Shown: positions 1 to 8,513, counted from the stretch's first letter. The stretch: 64,000 nucleotides of DNA from JAJZRJ01 sp040757055 (GCA_040757055.1 JBFLXY010000005.1:122822-186821), one strand, 5' to 3'. The notes: generated by a model not told the origin, from the letters alone. Translations and numbers: made by a program.

Positions 1-1
1 C

Positions 2-373
2 AGGAAGATCGGCGACGGCCTGCCGCCCCTGGTGCGGGCCTTGAAGCAGGAAGGATTGCGGGTGGTGTGGAGCTGCGACCCCATGCACGGCAACACCTAC
101 ACCGCCGAGACCGGCCACAAGACCCGGAGCTTCGACGACATCCTCCAGGAGATCCGCACCTTCTTTGAGATTCACTGGGCCGAAGGCACGGTGCCCGGGG
201 GTGTGCATTTCGAGATGACCGGCGACAACGTCACCGAGTGTACTGGCGGGGGCCGCAACATCATGGCGCACCACCTGGCGGAGAACTACCAGACCATGTG
301 CGACCCGCGGCTCAATGCTGAGCAGAGCCTGGAACTCGCCTTCCAGATCGCCGAACTCCTGCGGGAGAAATAG
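2..373 (+). CDS. Class II DAHP synthase, C-terminal part (5' end outside window)
   Basis: This is the last 123 residues of a plant/actinobacterial-type (class II) 3-deoxy-7-phosphoheptulonate synthase, the first enzyme of the shikimate pathway, which joins phosphoenolpyruvate and erythrose 4-phosphate. The visible part carries family signatures: CDPMHGNT, then PGGVHFEMTGDNVTEC and the closing CDPRLNAEQSLELAF block. The reading frame is open to the first base of the window, so the gene starts upstream. It ends at a TAG and is followed by a long leader belonging to the next gene. Class II rather than class I is clear from these motifs. Confidence 0.93.
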   Translation, partial: RKIGDGLPPLVRALKQEGLRVVWSCDPMHGNTYTAETGHKTRSFDDILQEIRTFFEIHWAEGTVPGGVHFEMTGDNVTECTGGGRNIMAHHLAENYQTMCDPRLNAEQSLELAFQIAELLREK

Positions 374-426
374 ATCGAGAAACAACGTGCTCCATCGGGG
401 AGCACAGACATATACATAACCAGACT

Positions 427-590
427 GGTGCCGTCCCTGCTCCCCAGGGCCGGAGAATAGGGAAGACGGTGCGAATCCGTCACGTTGGGCCGACGCTGTG
501 AGCGGGGACCGACGCCGCATGAAGCCACTGCCGCAAGGCGGGAAGGCGCGGTGAAGGGACGATCCGCAAGTCAGAAGACCTGCCAGGCTG
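427..590 (+). promoter_or_regulatory. Cobalamin (B12) riboswitch aptamer
   Basis: The leader contains the ordered conserved blocks of the AdoCbl riboswitch: GGTGCCG near 427, GGGAAGACGGTGCGAATCC around 460-478, GCTGTGAGCGGGGA near 494-508, GCCACTG near 524, GGGAAGGC near 540 and AGTCAGAAGACCTGCC near 569-584. These are B12-box elements, not the CUGAGA/ACCUGA elements of a TPP riboswitch. It lies directly upstream of an intrinsic terminator and a ThiC-family gene, so that gene should be repressed when cobalamin is abundant. Confidence 0.93.
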
Positions 591-616
591 GAAACACAGG
601 AACCATCCGTCCAGAG

Positions 617-655
617 AATTCCGCATCGCCGTCACCGGTGGTGCGGAATTTTTTT
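617..655 (+). terminator. Riboswitch expression-platform terminator
   Basis: An AATTCCGCA / TGCGGAATT stem (617-625 with 642-650) is followed at once by a run of T ending about 655. It sits between the cobalamin aptamer and the ThiC-family start codon, which is the layout of a transcription-attenuation platform. Confidence 0.88.
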
Positions 656-691
656 ATGCCCGCGGCGGAGCACAAACACAGGAGCAAGAAC

Positions 692-2002
692 ATGAAAACC
701 CAACTGGAACTGGCCCGTGACGGCAGCATCACCCCGCCCATGCAGCAGGTGGCAGAGGCGGAGGGCTTTGCGCCCGAAACCATCCGCGCCCTGGTGGCAA
801 CAGGCGAAATCGTCATCCCCATGAACCCCAACCGCCCGGCGCAGAAAGTGACCGCCATCGGCACCGGTCTCAGGGCCAAGGTGAATGCCTCCATCGGCAC
901 CTCGTCGGACATCGCCGATCTGGCGTTGGAGACCGCCAAGGCCCGCGCTGCCGAGGAGGAAGGGGCCGACACCCTGATGGAACTCTCCACCGGCGGCGAC
1001 CTCGATCAGATTCGTCGGGCAGTGCTCGCCGCCACCGCGCTTCCGGTGGGCAACGTGCCCCTCTACCAAGCATTCTCCGAGGCAAGCCGCAAGTACCACA
1101 ACCCCAACCAGCTCGATCCCGAATACCTCTTCGAACTCATCGAGCGCCAGCTTGCCGACGGCATCTCCTTCATGGCCATCCACTGCGGCATCAACCGCTT
1201 CAGCATCGAGCGGCTGCGCAAGCAGGGTTACCGCTACGGCGGCCTGGTTTCGAAAGGCGGCACCTTCATGGTCTCGTGGATGGAGCACAATCAGCGGGAA
1301 AACCCGCTCTACGAGCAGTTCGACCGGGTCTGCGAGTTGATGAAAAAATATGACTCGGTGCTGTCGCTGGGCAACGGCATCCGGGCCGGGGCCATCCACG
1401 ACAGCCACGACCGCGCCCAGATGGCGGAGATGATCATCAACTGCGAACTGGCCGAGATCGCCCGCGGCATGGGCTGCCAGGTCATGGTGGAGGGTCCGGG
1501 CCACGTGCCATTGGACGAGATCGAGGGCAACATCATGCTGGAGAAGCGGATGAGCGGCAATGCCCCCTACTACGTGCTGGGGCCGCTGCCCGCCGATACC
1601 GGCGCGGGCTACGACCACATTACGGCTGCCATCGGTGCGGCGCATTCGGTGCGCTACGGCGCCGATCTCATCTGCTACATCACCCCGGCCGAGCACTTGG
1701 CCCTGCCCAACGAGGCGGACGTGCGGGAGGGGGTGCGGGCCACCCGGCTCGCGGCCCGCATCGGCGACATCGCCCGCTACCCGCACCGCCGCGAGCGGGA
1801 GAAAGAGATGGCCAAGGCGCGGCGTGATACCGACTGGGAGAAACAGATGGAGTTCCTGATGTTCCCGGAGCAGGCCAAGAAGATCCGCGCCAGCCGGGTG
1901 CCAGAGAACACCCGCACCTGCACCATGTGCGGCGACTTCTGCGCCATGGAACGCGGCATCGCGCTCTTTAAAGACGACATCCGTGGCGACAAGTGCGGAT
2001 GA
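692..2002 (+). CDS. bzaF: ThiC-family radical SAM enzyme, probably 5-hydroxybenzimidazole synthase BzaF
   Basis: The 436-residue protein is a clear ThiC homologue (LMELSTGGDLD, EGPGHVPL, YYVLGPLPADTGAGYDHI, C-terminal CTMCGDFC cluster motif). ThiC makes HMP-P for thiamine from aminoimidazole ribotide. Its paralogue BzaF turns the same substrate into 5-hydroxybenzimidazole, the lower-ligand precursor of cobamides, in anaerobes. The gene is controlled by a cobalamin riboswitch, not a TPP riboswitch, which argues for BzaF. The C-terminal cluster is CX2CX3C, one residue shorter than the CX2CX4C of E. coli-type ThiC; I am not certain this spacing is diagnostic. The start at 692 has GGAG upstream and lies just after the terminator. 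A misassigned thiC remains possible. Confidence 0.78.
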   Translation: MKTQLELARDGSITPPMQQVAEAEGFAPETIRALVATGEIVIPMNPNRPAQKVTAIGTGLRAKVNASIGTSSDIADLALETAKARAAEEEGADTLMELSTGGDLDQIRRAVLAATALPVGNVPLYQAFSEASRKYHNPNQLDPEYLFELIERQLADGISFMAIHCGINRFSIERLRKQGYRYGGLVSKGGTFMVSWMEHNQRENPLYEQFDRVCELMKKYDSVLSLGNGIRAGAIHDSHDRAQMAEMIINCELAEIARGMGCQVMVEGPGHVPLDEIEGNIMLEKRMSGNAPYYVLGPLPADTGAGYDHITAAIGAAHSVRYGADLICYITPAEHLALPNEADVREGVRATRLAARIGDIARYPHRREREKEMAKARRDTDWEKQMEFLMFPEQAKKIRASRVPENTRTCTMCGDFCAMERGIALFKDDIRGDKCG

Positions 2003-2155
2003 AACATGGCGGCGGCGGGGTAAAAAGACGCTCGCCGGAGCAAAAGCGCTTACACAAAGAACAAAGAGTTGGTACACTCGCTGGCACGGGCGCCACTGGG
2101 TGCTGTTGAGCTGCTTCGGGGAGCAGCCAGAAACTTTACGGAAAAGGAAAAGACG

Positions 2156-2521
2156 GTGAAGAGCAAGGGCCAGATGGAAGCGGAGATCAGCGAGGCCATC
2201 ATCCACTTTGAAAAGGAATACATGGGCCGCGGCCCGCTGGAGACCAGGACGTACATCATCGACGACATGGTCCTGGTCCGCCTGAAAAACGTCCTGACCC
2301 GCGCCGAGCATCAGCTCGCCAACCCTGGCGACAGTGCCGAGGGCCGGGCCCTGATCAAGAAGGTGCGCACCACCCTGCTGGAAAAGGGGCGGCCGCTCCT
2401 TGAGGCGGTGGTGGACTCCATCACCGGCCAGAAAGTGGTAAGCCTGCACACCGACATCAGCACCGTCACCGGAGAGCGCATCATCCTCCTGACCCTTGAC
2501 GGCAGGGTGGTGTTTAATTGA
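2156..2521 (+). CDS. DUF2294 / MpsC-like small protein
   Basis: A 121-residue soluble protein matching the DUF2294 family (Na+-translocating membrane-potential system MpsC-like), with the typical EKEYMGRGP, YIIDDM and VVSLHTDIST..GER blocks. I chose the GTG at 2156 because GGAAAAG lies at a suitable distance upstream and the family begins here. The frame can be extended to 2069 but that part is not family-like. Family members are linked to cation transport or bicarbonate uptake in firmicutes; the role here is unknown. It is followed by its own terminator and is probably monocistronic or loosely linked to the upstream gene. Confidence 0.8.
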   Translation: MKSKGQMEAEISEAIIHFEKEYMGRGPLETRTYIIDDMVLVRLKNVLTRAEHQLANPGDSAEGRALIKKVRTTLLEKGRPLLEAVVDSITGQKVVSLHTDISTVTGERIILLTLDGRVVFN

Positions 2522-2615
2522 ATGCTAAAGTTTTACCTTGACAGCACAGCTGCTTTTAATTAATGTTCCGGCAGTGATGGCTGAGAGTTGAGGGGTTCCT
2601 GACCTGTCAATCATG

Positions 2616-2646
2616 AGCCGCGCCTCCCAAACCAGGTGCGGCTTTT
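2616..2646 (+). terminator. Intrinsic terminator after the DUF2294 gene
   Basis: AGCCGCGCCT pairs with AGGTGCGGCT (one G-U) around a short loop and is followed by TTTTCT. Confidence 0.75.
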
Positions 2647-2707
2647 CTATGCCATAATCCATAACTCGCTGAGAGTCTGGCCGGGTTCCCCACGGAATGC
2701 GGACCGG

Positions 2708-2753
2708 AAAAAAGCCGAAGAACTGCCACGCAGTTTTCTTCGGCTTTTTTTTT
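2708..2753. terminator. Strong bidirectional-looking terminator
   Basis: A long stem AAAAAAGCCGAAGAA / TTCTTCGGCTTTTTT closes on a small CTG-CAG inner stem, with nine T after it on + and an A run before it. It is the second terminator within about 100 bases of the DUF2294 stop. Confidence 0.8.
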
Positions 2754-2824
2754 GCCGCCTCGCGAAAAAAATGGAAACAACGAGCCGGCCCTGCCTTGGA
2801 GCACGGCGGCTTGAAAGAATTCCT

Positions 2825-2899
2825 CGGCCGGCCCGGGACAATCTCTCCCTGGCATGGAAACGGTTCCGGGCCTCCTCCCCCTGACCCCCGGGCCGGCCG
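2825..2899. repeat. 13-bp perfect inverted repeat upstream of purE
   Basis: CGGCCGGCCCGGG at 2825-2837 is matched by its exact reverse complement CCCGGGCCGGCCG at 2887-2899, 49 bases apart. It lies 38 bases before purE with no T run after it, so it looks like a leader structure rather than a terminator. Confidence 0.75.
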
Positions 2900-2937
2900 C
2901 AGGAATACCATGACCACACCAAATCAAGGAGACAACG

Positions 2938-3441
2938 ATGCAGAAGAAACCTCTGGTTGGCATTCTCATGGGCAGCGACTCGGATCTGCCGGTCATGAAA
3001 AAGGCCGCCGCCGTCCTGGCGGAGATGGGCGTGCCCTATGAAATGGACATCAGCTCGGCCCACCGGCTGCCGGATAAGACCGCGGAATACGCCAAAAGCG
3101 CGCGCGAGCGGGGGATCGAGGTGCTCATCGCCGGCGCCGGCATGGCAGCCCATCTGGCCGGGGTGGTGGCCGCCCACACCACCCTGCCGGTGATCGGAGT
3201 GCCACTGGCCTCGGGCCCCTTAAATGGCGCCGATGCCCTCCACTCCACGGTACAGATGCCGTCGGGCATCCCGGTGGCCACGGTGGCCATCGACGGTGCC
3301 AAGAACGCCGCCTACCTGGCCTGCTCCATCCTCTCCATCAAGCATCCGGGGTTAACCGAGGCCCTGGCGCATTTCCGGGAAGAGACCCGGCAGGGCCTGA
3401 TGCAGAAGTCGGAAAGGCTGCGGCAGGGGAAACTCGATTAA
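2938..3441 (+). CDS. purE: N5-carboxyaminoimidazole ribonucleotide mutase (PurE class I)
   Basis: A 167-residue protein with the PurE signatures GSDSDLPVM at the N-terminus, SAHR near residue 41 and a glycine-rich AGAGMAAHL segment. It isomerises N5-CAIR to CAIR in purine synthesis in the cytoplasm. The length is normal for class I PurE. An AAGGAG site lies 7 bases before the ATG. No purK is adjacent. It is followed after 17 bases by the SulP gene and may be co-transcribed with it. Confidence 0.95.
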   Translation: MQKKPLVGILMGSDSDLPVMKKAAAVLAEMGVPYEMDISSAHRLPDKTAEYAKSARERGIEVLIAGAGMAAHLAGVVAAHTTLPVIGVPLASGPLNGADALHSTVQMPSGIPVATVAIDGAKNAAYLACSILSIKHPGLTEALAHFREETRQGLMQKSERLRQGKLD

Positions 3442-3458
3442 CCGGCACCGGCGGAAGG

Positions 3459-5735
3459 ATGGGAGCGCACAAGGAGATGGCACGAAGCATGCGGGTGCTC
3501 TCACGGATTTTTCCCTTTCTCAACTGGCTGCGGGGATATGATCTGCCGCGGCTGCAGGCGGATCTCTTTGCCGGACTCACGGTAGCCCTGGTCTTGATTC
3601 CGCAGTCCATGGCCTATGCCCAGCTCGCGGGCCTGCCGGCGCATTATGGTCTCTACGCCGCCTTTCTGCCCCCCCTGGTCGGGGCACTCTTCGGCTCCAG
3701 CCAGCAATTGGCCACCGGCCCGGTGGCGGTGATCTCCCTGATGACCGCCACCGCGCTGGAACCTCTGGCCACAGCGGGCAGCGAGGCCTACATCGCCTAC
3801 GCCATACTGCTTGCCTTGGGAGTGGGCCTTTTTCAGTTCCTTCTCGGGGTGCTGCGCCTCGGGCTGGTGGTGAACCTCCTCTCCCATCCGGTGGTGATCG
3901 GCTTCACCAATGCCGCCGTCATCATCATCGCGGTTTCGCAATTGCCCAAGCTTTTCGGAATCACGCTGGAGAGCGGCGGCCACCCGCTGGCAGCCGTTAT
4001 GGCTCTGTTCAAGGCCGTGCCGCAGCAGACCCATTGGCCCACCCTGGCCATGGCGCTGCTCGCCTTTGCCGTCATGGTCCTCCTCAGACGGCGCGACGCA
4101 CGAATCCCCAATATCCTGGTGGCGGTGATCCTCACAACTGCCCTTGCCTGGGTCCTTGGCTACGAGCGGCAGCAACAGGTCGGCCTCGACAGGCTGGCGG
4201 AGCCGACGGTGCAGGCGCTGGTGCGCGAGATGAACAGCACCCTGGCGGACGTCGAACAATTCACCGCGCACCGGCTCACGCTGGCGGCCGGAATCAAGAG
4301 GGAGGAAAGCAAGGCGGCTCCGGATCGCGTTGCCCTCCTGGAGCTGCGCTACCGGCAGGAACTGCTGGAACTCGAGATAGGGCAAGCGAAGGAGACCTTG
4401 CAGCAGCAGCGCCGAGCCCTCCGTTCCCTGCGCTTCGTGGAGGTGGAGGGCGAAGGGCTCTATTTCCCCTTGGAGCGAGTCGCGTCGGAAACCACCGCCC
4501 ATGGTCCACTGTGGCGGCTTCAGATCGGCACCGGCGCCCTCAATGTGGAGAAGGTGCCCCTGGCAGGCGGAGGCGCGGTGGTGGGCGCCATCCCGCAGGG
4601 GCTTCCGGACTTCCGGGTCCCTGCCCTGGATTTCGGCATCTTTCTCCAACTGCTGCCCTATGCGATGATCATCTCCCTGCTCGGCTTCATGGAGGCCATC
4701 TCCATTGCCAGGGCCCTGGCCGCCAAGACAGGCCAGAAGCTTGACGCGAACCAGGAGCTCATCGGCCAGGGGCTGGCCAACATCGTGGGCTCCGCCGCCG
4801 GCAGCTACGCAGTCTCGGGCTCCTTTTCCCGTTCCGCCGTCAATCTCCAGGCCGGCGGCCTCACCGGCCTCGCCAACGTCCTCAGCTCCCTCTTCGTGCT
4901 GCTGACCCTGCTGCTCTTCACCCCGCTTCTCCACCATCTGCCCCAGGCGGTGCTGGCCGCCATCATCATCATGGCGGTCATCGGCCTTGTCCAGGTGCGG
5001 GGCATCATTCATGCCTGGAAGGCGCAGAAGAGCGACGGCGTCATCGCCGTGATCACCTTTATCGCGACTCTGGCCTTTGCCCCCCACCTGGACAAGGGGA
5101 TCGGCCTCGGCGTGGTCCTCTCGGTGGCGCTCTTCCTCCACAAGAAGATGCGACCCAGGGTGGCGACCCTGGCCATGAGCCAGGAAGGTGTACTGCAGTG
5201 CGCCGACGAGCACCGGCTCCAGCTCTGCGCCCACATCGCGGCGGTGCGTTTTGACGGCACCCTCTTTTTCGCCAACGCGAGCTTTCTGGATGAAGAGGTC
5301 TTCCGCATCCGCTCGGCCAATCCGGACCTGCGCCATATCCTGCTGGTGGCCGACGGCATCAACGATATGGACGCCTCCGGCGAGGAGGCCTTGGGCCTTC
5401 TGGTGGAGCGGGTTCGCAGCGCGGGCCTTGGTTTTGCCCTCTGCCGGGTGAAGGAAAACGTCCTGTCTGTGTTGCGGCGCACCGGTCTCCTTGAGCGGAT
5501 CGGGGCGGAGAACATCTATGCCAGCGAGGAGGCGGCGCTGGACGAGATCATCCGCATAACGCACCAGCCCCAGCCCGACGGGCGGCCCGGCTGCCTCGCA
5601 TGTCCCCTTGTCCACCATCTGCCCAAGCCCCCCAGCGAGGGAAAGGAGGACAACGGCAACGGTTTCCTCCCGCCGGTGACCAAGGCCAGAAAACTGGTCC
5701 ACGAGGTGGTCACCTCCATGGGGGCGGGGCTCTGA
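3459..5735 (+). CDS. SulP-family anion transporter with STAS domain and a soluble insert
   Basis: The N-terminal part (about residues 10-235) and the segment from about 378 to 570 are hydrophobic SulP transport regions, with the DLFAGLTVALVLIPQSMAYAQLAGL signature near residue 32 split across the first helices. A STAS domain follows (about 580-700) and then a 50-residue tail with CLACPLVHHLPKPP. Family members carry sulfate, bicarbonate or other anions across the inner membrane. Unusual is an approximately 135-residue hydrophilic insert (about 240-375) with a predicted coiled coil rich in E, Q, L and R followed by a beta-rich part, placed between membrane helices. The start is uncertain: ATG 3459 or ATG 3489, the latter 12 bases after AAGGAG. 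Confidence 0.88.
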   Translation: MGAHKEMARSMRVLSRIFPFLNWLRGYDLPRLQADLFAGLTVALVLIPQSMAYAQLAGLPAHYGLYAAFLPPLVGALFGSSQQLATGPVAVISLMTATALEPLATAGSEAYIAYAILLALGVGLFQFLLGVLRLGLVVNLLSHPVVIGFTNAAVIIIAVSQLPKLFGITLESGGHPLAAVMALFKAVPQQTHWPTLAMALLAFAVMVLLRRRDARIPNILVAVILTTALAWVLGYERQQQVGLDRLAEPTVQALVREMNSTLADVEQFTAHRLTLAAGIKREESKAAPDRVALLELRYRQELLELEIGQAKETLQQQRRALRSLRFVEVEGEGLYFPLERVASETTAHGPLWRLQIGTGALNVEKVPLAGGGAVVGAIPQGLPDFRVPALDFGIFLQLLPYAMIISLLGFMEAISIARALAAKTGQKLDANQELIGQGLANIVGSAAGSYAVSGSFSRSAVNLQAGGLTGLANVLSSLFVLLTLLLFTPLLHHLPQAVLAAIIIMAVIGLVQVRGIIHAWKAQKSDGVIAVITFIATLAFAPHLDKGIGLGVVLSVALFLHKKMRPRVATLAMSQEGVLQCADEHRLQLCAHIAAVRFDGTLFFANASFLDEEVFRIRSANPDLRHILLVADGINDMDASGEEALGLLVERVRSAGLGFALCRVKENVLSVLRRTGLLERIGAENIYASEEAALDEIIRITHQPQPDGRPGCLACPLVHHLPKPPSEGKEDNGNGFLPPVTKARKLVHEVVTSMGAGL

Positions 5736-5796
5736 GGCCTGACGGCAACGCGGCGTGCCCCTTGCCGGGCCGCCCTTTTTCCGGTATAGGGGAGGC

Positions 5797-6678
5797 GTGA
5801 ACCACACCACTCCTCTCCGCTCCCGTCTTGCCCCCACGCCCAGCGGCTATCTCCACCTGGGAAACGCGGTGAACTTTTTGCTCACCTGGCTCATGGTGCG
5901 GGCGGCGGGCGGCACGCTGAAGCTGCGCATCGACGATGCCGATTCCGACCGCACCCGGCCGGAATACATCGAAGATATCTTTTCCCAGCTCGACTGGCTC
6001 GGCATCACCTGGGACGAGGGGCCCAGCGGACCGGAGGATTTTCTCCGCCGCCACTCGCAACGCCTGCGGCAGGAGCGCTACCGGGCGGTGCTCGCCGAAC
6101 TTGCCAGCCAGGCATCCCTCTTCCCCTGCGGCTGCTCGCGCAAAACCATCCGGGAATACTCGCCCACCGGCCTCTACCCCGGTACCTGCCGCGGGCGGAA
6201 CGAGCCGCCGGAAGGGGTGTACGCCATCCGCATCGTTATTCCGCCGGAAACAGTGGTTCAGGTCGGCAGCAAGGCGGTGGCCCTCGGCACCCTGATGGGC
6301 GACTTCGTGCTCTGGCGGCGGGACGATCAGCCCGCCTACCAGCTCGCCAGCCTGGTGGACGACCTGGACGATTGCATCACCTGCATTGTGCGTGGTGCCG
6401 ACCTCCTTGCCTCCACCGCGGCACAGCTCCATCTTGCCGCCCTGCTCGGCCCCACCGGCACCCCATTCCGGGGCATCGCCTTCCACCACCACCCCCTCAT
6501 CCCCGGCGAAGGGGGGCGAAAACTCTCCAAGTCGGACAACGCCCTCTCGCTCCACGCCATGCGCGAAGCGGGCGTTACCCCGGCCCTGATCTACCAGGCC
6601 ACGGCCCGCGTGCTGAACCTGAATCCCTATTCCATCGAAACCCTCAGCGACCTCCTCGCCGCCTTTGGCGCCAAATAA
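5797..6678 (+). CDS. gluQ: Glutamyl-Q tRNA(Asp) synthetase-like protein
   Basis: The protein has the class I aminoacyl-tRNA synthetase catalytic core of GluRS but no anticodon-binding domain. A HIGH-like GYLHLGN lies near residue 18 and KLSKSDN near residue 245. The CXC...YPGTC pattern (about residues 109-129) matches the zinc site of GluQ-RS, which attaches glutamate to queuosine in tRNA(Asp). I moved the start to the GTG at 5797 because GGGGAGG precedes it by one base and homology begins there; the ATG at 5755 would overlap the preceding intergenic space. The gene is followed by a bidirectional terminator shared with the convergent foldase gene. Confidence 0.88.
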   Translation: MNHTTPLRSRLAPTPSGYLHLGNAVNFLLTWLMVRAAGGTLKLRIDDADSDRTRPEYIEDIFSQLDWLGITWDEGPSGPEDFLRRHSQRLRQERYRAVLAELASQASLFPCGCSRKTIREYSPTGLYPGTCRGRNEPPEGVYAIRIVIPPETVVQVGSKAVALGTLMGDFVLWRRDDQPAYQLASLVDDLDDCITCIVRGADLLASTAAQLHLAALLGPTGTPFRGIAFHHHPLIPGEGGRKLSKSDNALSLHAMREAGVTPALIYQATARVLNLNPYSIETLSDLLAAFGAK

Positions 6679-6681
6679 AAA

Positions 6682-6711
6682 AAGGGCTGCCGGAAATCTC
6701 CGGCAGCCCTT
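6682..6711. terminator. Bidirectional terminator between gluQ and the foldase gene
   Basis: A perfect 13-bp stem AAGGGCTGCCGGA / TCCGGCAGCCCTT with an AATC loop lies between convergent genes, with an A run on the left side. Confidence 0.88.
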
Positions 6712-6742
6712 GGTCGCTCGCTGAATCCCTTCGGTACTACAA

Positions 6743-7744
6743 CTACAGGGTCCGCTCGATTTTCGCCCCCTTCTGCAGCTCGGCCACATAGCGCTCCACC
6801 GCTTCCTGCACCTTGGCCGCCTTCATCCGCTGCATGATCTGCTCCTTGGCGGTATCGAAGGCCACCTGGCTCTCCGCCTTCCTGTCGGTCAGCTTGATGA
6901 TGTGGTAGCCGAACTGGGTCTCGACGATGCCGCTCACCTCGCCGGCCTTGAGGCCAAAGGCTGCGGCCTCGAATGGCGGCACCATCTGGCCCTTGCCGAA
7001 GAAGCCCAGATCGCCGCCCTTGGCGCTGCTGGGGCACTGGGAATTCTCCTGGGCCAGCTTGGCAAAGTCCTCGCCGGCCTTGACCTTTTTCAGGAGCCCC
7101 TCGATCTTGGCGCGGGCCGCCTTCTTGTCCGCCTCCGGAGCGTCCGGCTTCACCTCGATGAGGATGTGGCTCGCCTTCACCTGCTCCGGCTGCTTGAACT
7201 TCTCCTTGTTCTTTTCGTAGAACTCCTTGGCCTCATCCGCGGAAATCGTGGCCTTGGCGGCAAAATCCTGATCGATGAGCTTCTGGATCGCCAGGTTGCG
7301 CTGCATCTGACTCTTGAGATCCGCCTCGGTGATGCCGGAGCGCTTGATCGCTTCCTTGAACTCCTTGTCGCCAGGGAAGCGCTTCTTCAGGTTGGCCAGC
7401 TCGGCATCAACGGCCGCAGCCTCCACCTTGACGCCCTTCTTCTTGCTCGCCTGGTAGAGCAGTTCGCCGCCGATCATCTTTTCGAGCACCGCCTTCTTGA
7501 GTTCCCCTTCCTGCTTGGCATCCATGGTGCTCTGCATGCCAAAGCGGTTCTTGAGGGCAAAGAGCTCCCGTTCGAAATCACTGCGCTTGATCGCCACCCC
7601 ATTGACAGAGGCCACCTTGCCGGCGGCCGCCTTTTTCGGCGCCTCCGCTTTCTTCGGCTCGGCCGCCACGGCGGCCACGGCGCCGCCCATCATCAGGGCG
7701 GCCACCAGCAGCGCCACCCCTGTCCGCTTCACGTGCTGCATCAT
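6743..7744 (-). CDS. Periplasmic PpiC/SurA-type peptidyl-prolyl isomerase
   Basis: A 333-residue exported foldase. The N-terminus has a signal peptide (VALLVAALMMGGAVAAVAA), then a K/A-rich linker, a SurA-N-like helical domain (about 40-190) and a parvulin domain (about 195-290) with KASHILIEV and GGDLGFFGKGQMVPPFE. It helps fold or chaperone envelope proteins. The start was placed at the ATG on 7744, 8 bases after AAGGAG; a second ATG follows immediately. It is the last gene of a minus-strand series that ends at a bidirectional terminator. Confidence 0.92.
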   Translation of the reverse strand: MMQHVKRTGVALLVAALMMGGAVAAVAAEPKKAEAPKKAAAGKVASVNGVAIKRSDFERELFALKNRFGMQSTMDAKQEGELKKAVLEKMIGGELLYQASKKKGVKVEAAAVDAELANLKKRFPGDKEFKEAIKRSGITEADLKSQMQRNLAIQKLIDQDFAAKATISADEAKEFYEKNKEKFKQPEQVKASHILIEVKPDAPEADKKAARAKIEGLLKKVKAGEDFAKLAQENSQCPSSAKGGDLGFFGKGQMVPPFEAAAFGLKAGEVSGIVETQFGYHIIKLTDRKAESQVAFDTAKEQIMQRMKAAKVQEAVERYVAELQKGAKIERTL

Positions 7745-7860
7745 AACGGCAACTCCTTCATTGGTCGAATGAATGAACAACAGACATGGGGGGCATCATA
7801 GATGGCCCCCGGTTCTTTTGCAACAAAATGTACGGGATGGGCGGCAACGGCCGCCCCCTG

Positions 7861-8484
7861 TCACAGCCGCGGCGGCCCGAGGATGATCATGTCGGCGATG
7901 GTCTTCTTTACCTTGGGCAGCATCCCGCGCTGGTCGCCGAGCAGTTCCTGTTCCAGCAAGGCCAGTTCGCGAAGAAGCGGGGTGCGCTCCACGGTGGGCA
8001 CTGCAGCCTTGCCGCGGATCAGCTCCTGGCAACGCGGACAGCCGGGAAAGGTCTTGCCCTGGCCGTTGGGGAAGGTGAGGCTCGATGGCACGCCATGCAT
8101 GCGGCAGATCATCAGCCGATGGGCGTACAGCGAGCAGCGCCCCTCCTCGTTCAGGGGACACATGGCTGCTGGCCGCTCATCCTTGGCCAGGGCCTCCTCG
8201 CATTTCGCCGCATAGTCGGCAGCACGATCGAGGATGATCTTGCGCCGCGCCTCGGGCAAGGCCCTGAGCCCCTCCCAGAGATAGGCCCACTCGATGTAGG
8301 TGTGGTGCTGGAAATAGGAATCGCAGCAGTTGTCCGGGCAGCCTTCGCAGGTGAAGTCGAGCTGGCGGGCCACGATGTCGTAGGCCCGCTCCATGCGGCT
8401 GTAAAGGTCGGCGATGCGGCTCGCCATGCTGGAGGGAAGTTCAAAGGACATCATTGCGTTCTCGACAGGGGTGTGCCGCATCAT
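7861..8484 (-). CDS. YkgJ-family cysteine-cluster protein
   Basis: A soluble 207-residue protein with the YkgJ signature CX2CX3CC (CEGCPDNCC near residue 46) and further Cys at CPLNEEGRC, CRMHG and CPRC, suggesting a zinc or iron-sulfur site. Family members are of unknown or varied function. The start is ambiguous: the first ATG pair at 8484 follows AAGGGG, while a second ATG pair at 8454/8451 follows a weaker GAG. The gene sits between a small membrane protein and the PpiC foldase on the same strand. Confidence 0.75.
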   Translation of the reverse strand: MMRHTPVENAMMSFELPSSMASRIADLYSRMERAYDIVARQLDFTCEGCPDNCCDSYFQHHTYIEWAYLWEGLRALPEARRKIILDRAADYAAKCEEALAKDERPAAMCPLNEEGRCSLYAHRLMICRMHGVPSSLTFPNGQGKTFPGCPRCQELIRGKAAVPTVERTPLLRELALLEQELLGDQRGMLPKVKKTIADMIILGPPRL

Positions 8485-8513
8485 ACCCCTTGCCCGGCAA
8501 AGCGCAAGGAGAA

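Noticed and set aside
427..655. TPP riboswitch upstream of a ThiC-family gene
   Set aside because: The leader does not show the TPP core (CTGAGA...ACCTGA) but clear B12-box elements.
632..2449. 605-residue open frame on the minus strand across the ThiC gene
   Set aside because: It is the antisense shadow of the ThiC-family and DUF2294 genes in a GC-rich region, with no ribosome site and no family match. The same holds for the long minus frames over the SulP gene (3501-5837) and the long plus frames over the ATPase, TonB receptor and Mo subunit.
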